Assembly (NCBI RefSeq): GCF_001182745.1
Contig: NZ_LN868938.1
Span: 1,054,001 to 1,118,000 of the forward strand
Length of the DNA stretch: 64,000 nucleotides
Direction: 5' to 3'
Origin: Nocardia farcinica
GTDB taxonomy: Bacteria > Actinomycetota > Actinomycetes > Mycobacteriales > Mycobacteriaceae
Under the pieces are notes generated by a model. It did no database searches and was not told the DNA's origin. It worked only from the letters and a program-made list of their open reading frames with translations. The position numbers were made by a program, and so were the translations under genes. Positions 61,611 to 64,000 of the stretch are shown one piece after another (position 1 is the first letter of the stretch; each line of letters opens with the position of its first letter).

Positions 61611-62189
61611 GTGCCCACACCGCATCCCACCCCGTTGACGCTCGCCGTCATCGTCGCCAGCACCAGGGCGGGCCGCTTCGGCCCCACCGTCGCCGACTGG
61701 TTCCTCGACCACGTCCGCACCCGCCCGGAACTGGCGCCCGTCGTCGTCGATGTCGCCGCCGCCGACCTGCCGCACACCTTCGGCGCCCCCGCACCGGCGC
61801 TGGCCGACATCGGCGCCACCCTGGCCGCCGCCGACGCCTTCGTCGTCGTCACCCCCGAGTACAACCACAGCTACCCGGGTGGGCTGAAGAACCTCATCGA
61901 CCTGCACAGCGCCCAGTGGCGGGCCAAGCCGGTCGCGTTCGTCAGCTACGGCGGACGCTCCGGCGGGCTGCGGGCCGTCGAACATCTGCGCGCGGTCTTC
62001 GCCGAACTGCACACCGTCACCGTGCGCGACACCGTGAGCTTCCACGACCCGTGGACGGCCCGCGACGACACCGGCGCGCTGCAGGCGGGCGAGGGCGCCG
62101 AACTCGCCGCGAAAACCCTGCTCGACCAACTCGTCTGGTGGGCCGAAGCGCTGCGCGCCGCCCGCGCGACCCGCCCCTACGTCGCATGA
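61611..62189 (+). CDS. NAD(P)H-dependent FMN reductase
   Basis: 192 residues. Flavodoxin-like fold: LTLAVIVASTRAGRFGPTVADWFLD and the family motif TPEYNHSYPGGLKNLID (about 83-99), then SYGGRSGG. It reduces FMN or quinones with NADPH. GGAGG lies 5 bases before the GTG at 61611, better than the GTG at 61560. A SoxR-like site lies upstream and the stop overlaps the DHA2 transporter by ATGA, so the pair may be a redox-response operon; actinobacterial SoxR regulons often include such reductases. Confidence 0.9.
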   Translation: MPTPHPTPLTLAVIVASTRAGRFGPTVADWFLDHVRTRPELAPVVVDVAAADLPHTFGAPAPALADIGATLAAADAFVVVTPEYNHSYPGGLKNLIDLHSAQWRAKPVAFVSYGGRSGGLRAVEHLRAVFAELHTVTVRDTVSFHDPWTARDDTGALQAGEGAELAAKTLLDQLVWWAEALRAARATRPYVA

Positions 62190-63670
62190 GCGCGCCGGTG
62201 CGTCCCCGGGCGCCGATGACGGTCGCGCTGGTCCTGATGGTCGGCTCGATCATGGCCACCCTGGACCAGACCATCGTCAACGTCGCCGTCAACCGGCTCT
62301 CCGCCGACTTCGACGTCCCACTGGCCACCGTGCAATGGGTCACCACCGGCTACGCCCTCGCGCTCGGCGCGGTGGTGCCCGCCTCGGCGTGGGCGATGGG
62401 CCGCTTCGGCGCCAAACGCCTCTACCTGACCGCGGTGGTGGCCTTCGCGCTGGGCTCCCTGCTGGCCGGACTGGCGTGGAACATCGGCTCGCTCATCGCC
62501 TTCCGGGTCGCGCAGGGGGTGGGCGGGGGATTGCTGATGCCCGTCGGCATGACCATCCTCGTGCGTGCGGCCACCCCCGAGCGGCTCGGCCGGCTGATGA
62601 GCACGCTGGGTCTGGCGATCCTGGTCGGCCCGCTCGCCGGACCGGTGTTGGGCGGCTACCTGATCGACGAGGTGTCGTGGCGGTGGATGTTCCTGGTGAA
62701 CGTGCCGGTGGCCGCGCTGGTGCTGGTGCTGGCGAGCCGGGTGTTCCCGGCCGACCTGCCCGAGCCGCGCCGCCGCCTCGACGTGGTCGGGCTGCTGCTG
62801 ATGTCCCCGGGACTGGCGCTGGTGATCTACGCCGTCACCGCCGCCACCGAACGGGGCGGCTTCGCCTCGCCCGCGGTGCTCACGCCGCTGCTGGCGGGCG
62901 CGGGCCTGGTCGCGGCGTTCGTGCACCGCGGCCTGACCGCGCCCGAGCCGCTGCTGGACCTGCGGGTGCTGCGCAACCCCGTCATCGGTGCCGCGGCGGC
63001 GCTGGTCGGGTTGTTCGCCGCCGGGTACTTCGGCTCGATGCTGTTGCAGCCGTTGTACTTCCAGCTCGCGCGCGGGGAGACCGCGACGATGGCGGGCGCG
63101 CTCGGTATCCCGTTCGCGCTGGCCTCGGGGCTGACCATGCAGGTGGCGGGCAGGCTCATCGACCGGATACCGCCGGGCCGCTACCTGCCGGTCTCCATCG
63201 GGGTGGGTGTGGCCGGATTCCTGCTGTTCCGTGCCCAACTCGACGCCGACGCCTCCTACTGGGGGCTGTGCGCGGCCATGCTGTTGATGGGCGCGGGTGG
63301 GGGAGGCACGATCATGCCCGCGCTCACCACCGCCACCCGTGCCCTCCCGCCCGAGCAGCAGTCCTCGGGCACCACCACGGTGAACATGGTCAGCACCACC
63401 GCGATGGCGATCGGCACGGCGCTGGCGTCGGTGGTGCTGTCGGCGCTGCTGCCGCTCGACGGCGGCCTGCAGGCGCTGCACCGGCTCGACCCGGCCGCGC
63501 GGGCCGCCCTCGCCCCGGCCCTGGCCGAGACCTTCCACGACGCCTACCTGCTCGCCCCGGTGCTGATGGGTCTCGCGCTGGTGCCTGCCCTGCTGTTGCC
63601 GCGCCGCCGGATCGATGCCGACGGTGTGCCTGGCGAGCGGCAGGCACTCGCGTCCGTCGAGCCGGCCTGA
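62186..63670 (+). CDS. MFS drug exporter, DHA2 (14-helix) family
   Basis: 494 residues, 14 hydrophobic segments. LDQTIVNVAVNRLSADFDVPLATVQWVTTGYALA is the classic DHA2 opening; motif A is GRFGAKRLYL, motif C GPLAGPVLGGYLIDEVSWRW. It overlaps the FMN reductase gene by 4 bases and shares its control region. It would export drugs or redox-active compounds. Confidence 0.93.
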   Translation: MSAPVRPRAPMTVALVLMVGSIMATLDQTIVNVAVNRLSADFDVPLATVQWVTTGYALALGAVVPASAWAMGRFGAKRLYLTAVVAFALGSLLAGLAWNIGSLIAFRVAQGVGGGLLMPVGMTILVRAATPERLGRLMSTLGLAILVGPLAGPVLGGYLIDEVSWRWMFLVNVPVAALVLVLASRVFPADLPEPRRRLDVVGLLLMSPGLALVIYAVTAATERGGFASPAVLTPLLAGAGLVAAFVHRGLTAPEPLLDLRVLRNPVIGAAAALVGLFAAGYFGSMLLQPLYFQLARGETATMAGALGIPFALASGLTMQVAGRLIDRIPPGRYLPVSIGVGVAGFLLFRAQLDADASYWGLCAAMLLMGAGGGGTIMPALTTATRALPPEQQSSGTTTVNMVSTTAMAIGTALASVVLSALLPLDGGLQALHRLDPAARAALAPALAETFHDAYLLAPVLMGLALVPALLLPRRRIDADGVPGERQALASVEPA

Positions 63671-63705
63671 GGCCGGAAGGCGCACGGGGTGGGGCCGATC
63701 CGAAG

Positions 63706-63738
63706 TTGTACCGTGGTACAAATTGTATCCATGTACAA
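63706..63738. promoter_or_regulatory. Two tandem 16-bp palindromes before the FBP gene
   Basis: TTGTAC-CGTG-GTACAA (63706-63721) and TTGTAT-CCAT-GTACAA (63723-63738), 17 bases centre to centre, AT-rich against the background, ending 18 bases before the ATG at 63757. A two-site operator for a TetR-type regulator is the likely reading. Confidence 0.6.
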
Positions 63739-63756
63739 CTTCGGATCGGAGCCACC

Positions 63757-64000
63757 ATGCGCCCCCTGACCAGAGACGAGGTCCGCGCCGCCATCGCCAA
63801 CACCGACCCCGGCGAACGGGTGCGCCTGCCCACCTGGTTCGACGAGGTCACCTGGGACCGCATCGACTACCTGGCCTGGCGCGACCCCCGCGCCCCCGTC
63901 CGCGCCTACCTCGTCACCGACATCGACGGCACCGCACTCGGCGCACTGCTGCGCCAATGCCCCAGCCAACCCGCCCTGGCCTCCCGCGCCCTCATGTGCG
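63757..64000 (+). CDS. FBP-domain (treble-clef zinc finger) protein, 3' end outside window
   Basis: 81 residues visible, starting MRPLTRDEVRAAIANTDPGE, then TWFDEVTWDRIDYLAWRDPRAPVRAYLVTDIDG and ending at MC, where the zinc-binding part (C-x2-C) should begin. This is the standard N-terminal half of actinobacterial FBP proteins, related to the FusB-type EF-G-binding family. GGAG lies 5 bases before the ATG. The two palindromes just upstream should control it. Confidence 0.8.
   Translation, partial: MRPLTRDEVRAAIANTDPGERVRLPTWFDEVTWDRIDYLAWRDPRAPVRAYLVTDIDGTALGALLRQCPSQPALASRALMC

Overview
The window is about 70% GC or more, uses many GTG starts and 4-base ATGA/GTGA overlaps between operon genes, and carries a full mce lipid-transfer operon, a DinB family protein of the kind linked to mycothiol, SCO6745- and DUF7144-type proteins and many tandem regulators. 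This points to a mycolic-acid actinobacterium, most likely Nocardia or a close relative. This is inferred from gene content only; there is no rRNA in the window.

Layout. 1-6.7 kb: GNAT acetyltransferase (cut by the window edge), a glycolipid-binding-like protein, a crotonase, a MocR-like regulator and a LysR regulator. 6.8-12.1 kb: a leftward Ugp-like ABC importer operon (ATPase, binding lipoprotein, metallophosphodiesterase, two permeases). 12.3-20.2 kb: a secreted protein, two RNHCP zinc-motif proteins, an acyl-CoA synthetase, an LLM flavin oxidoreductase, and an overlapping pair of a ferritin-like di-iron protein and a [2Fe-2S] reductase. 20.5-28.9 kb: an orphan acetolactate synthase, a deaminase, LOG and DUF72 proteins, a tandem 75-bp repeat behind a 53-codon gene, a DinB protein, an SDR, an iron-permease-like protein and a universal stress protein. 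28.9-41.1 kb: aldehyde dehydrogenase/DUF779, MarR- and AraC-linked transporters and reductases, a cluster of small genes, and a MarR-EmrB multidrug operon.

41.2-58.2 kb holds the most interesting material. An EthD-domain gene has a KstR-like box. A leftward four-gene, fully overlapping operon of membrane proteins has no assignable function. Divergent from it lies the mce operon (yrbEA, a frameshifted yrbEB, mceA-F, a repeat-bearing Mce-associated protein, a DUF2236/MpaB-type protein), followed by a TetR regulator and a second DUF2236 gene. A TGATAG-N15/16-CTATCA inverted repeat occurs before the mce operon, between the TetR gene and the second DUF2236 gene, and after that gene, so this locus may be one regulon.

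58.2-64 kb: LysR/MFS divergent pair, an alpha/beta hydrolase, a SoxR-box-like palindrome before an FMN reductase and a DHA2 transporter, and the start of an FBP zinc-finger gene behind two tandem palindromes.

Two genes (the ABC ATPase near 11,085 and yrbEB near 47,325) carry single-base frameshifts in short G/C runs. Either the assembly has indel errors or both are real lesions; the reads would decide.
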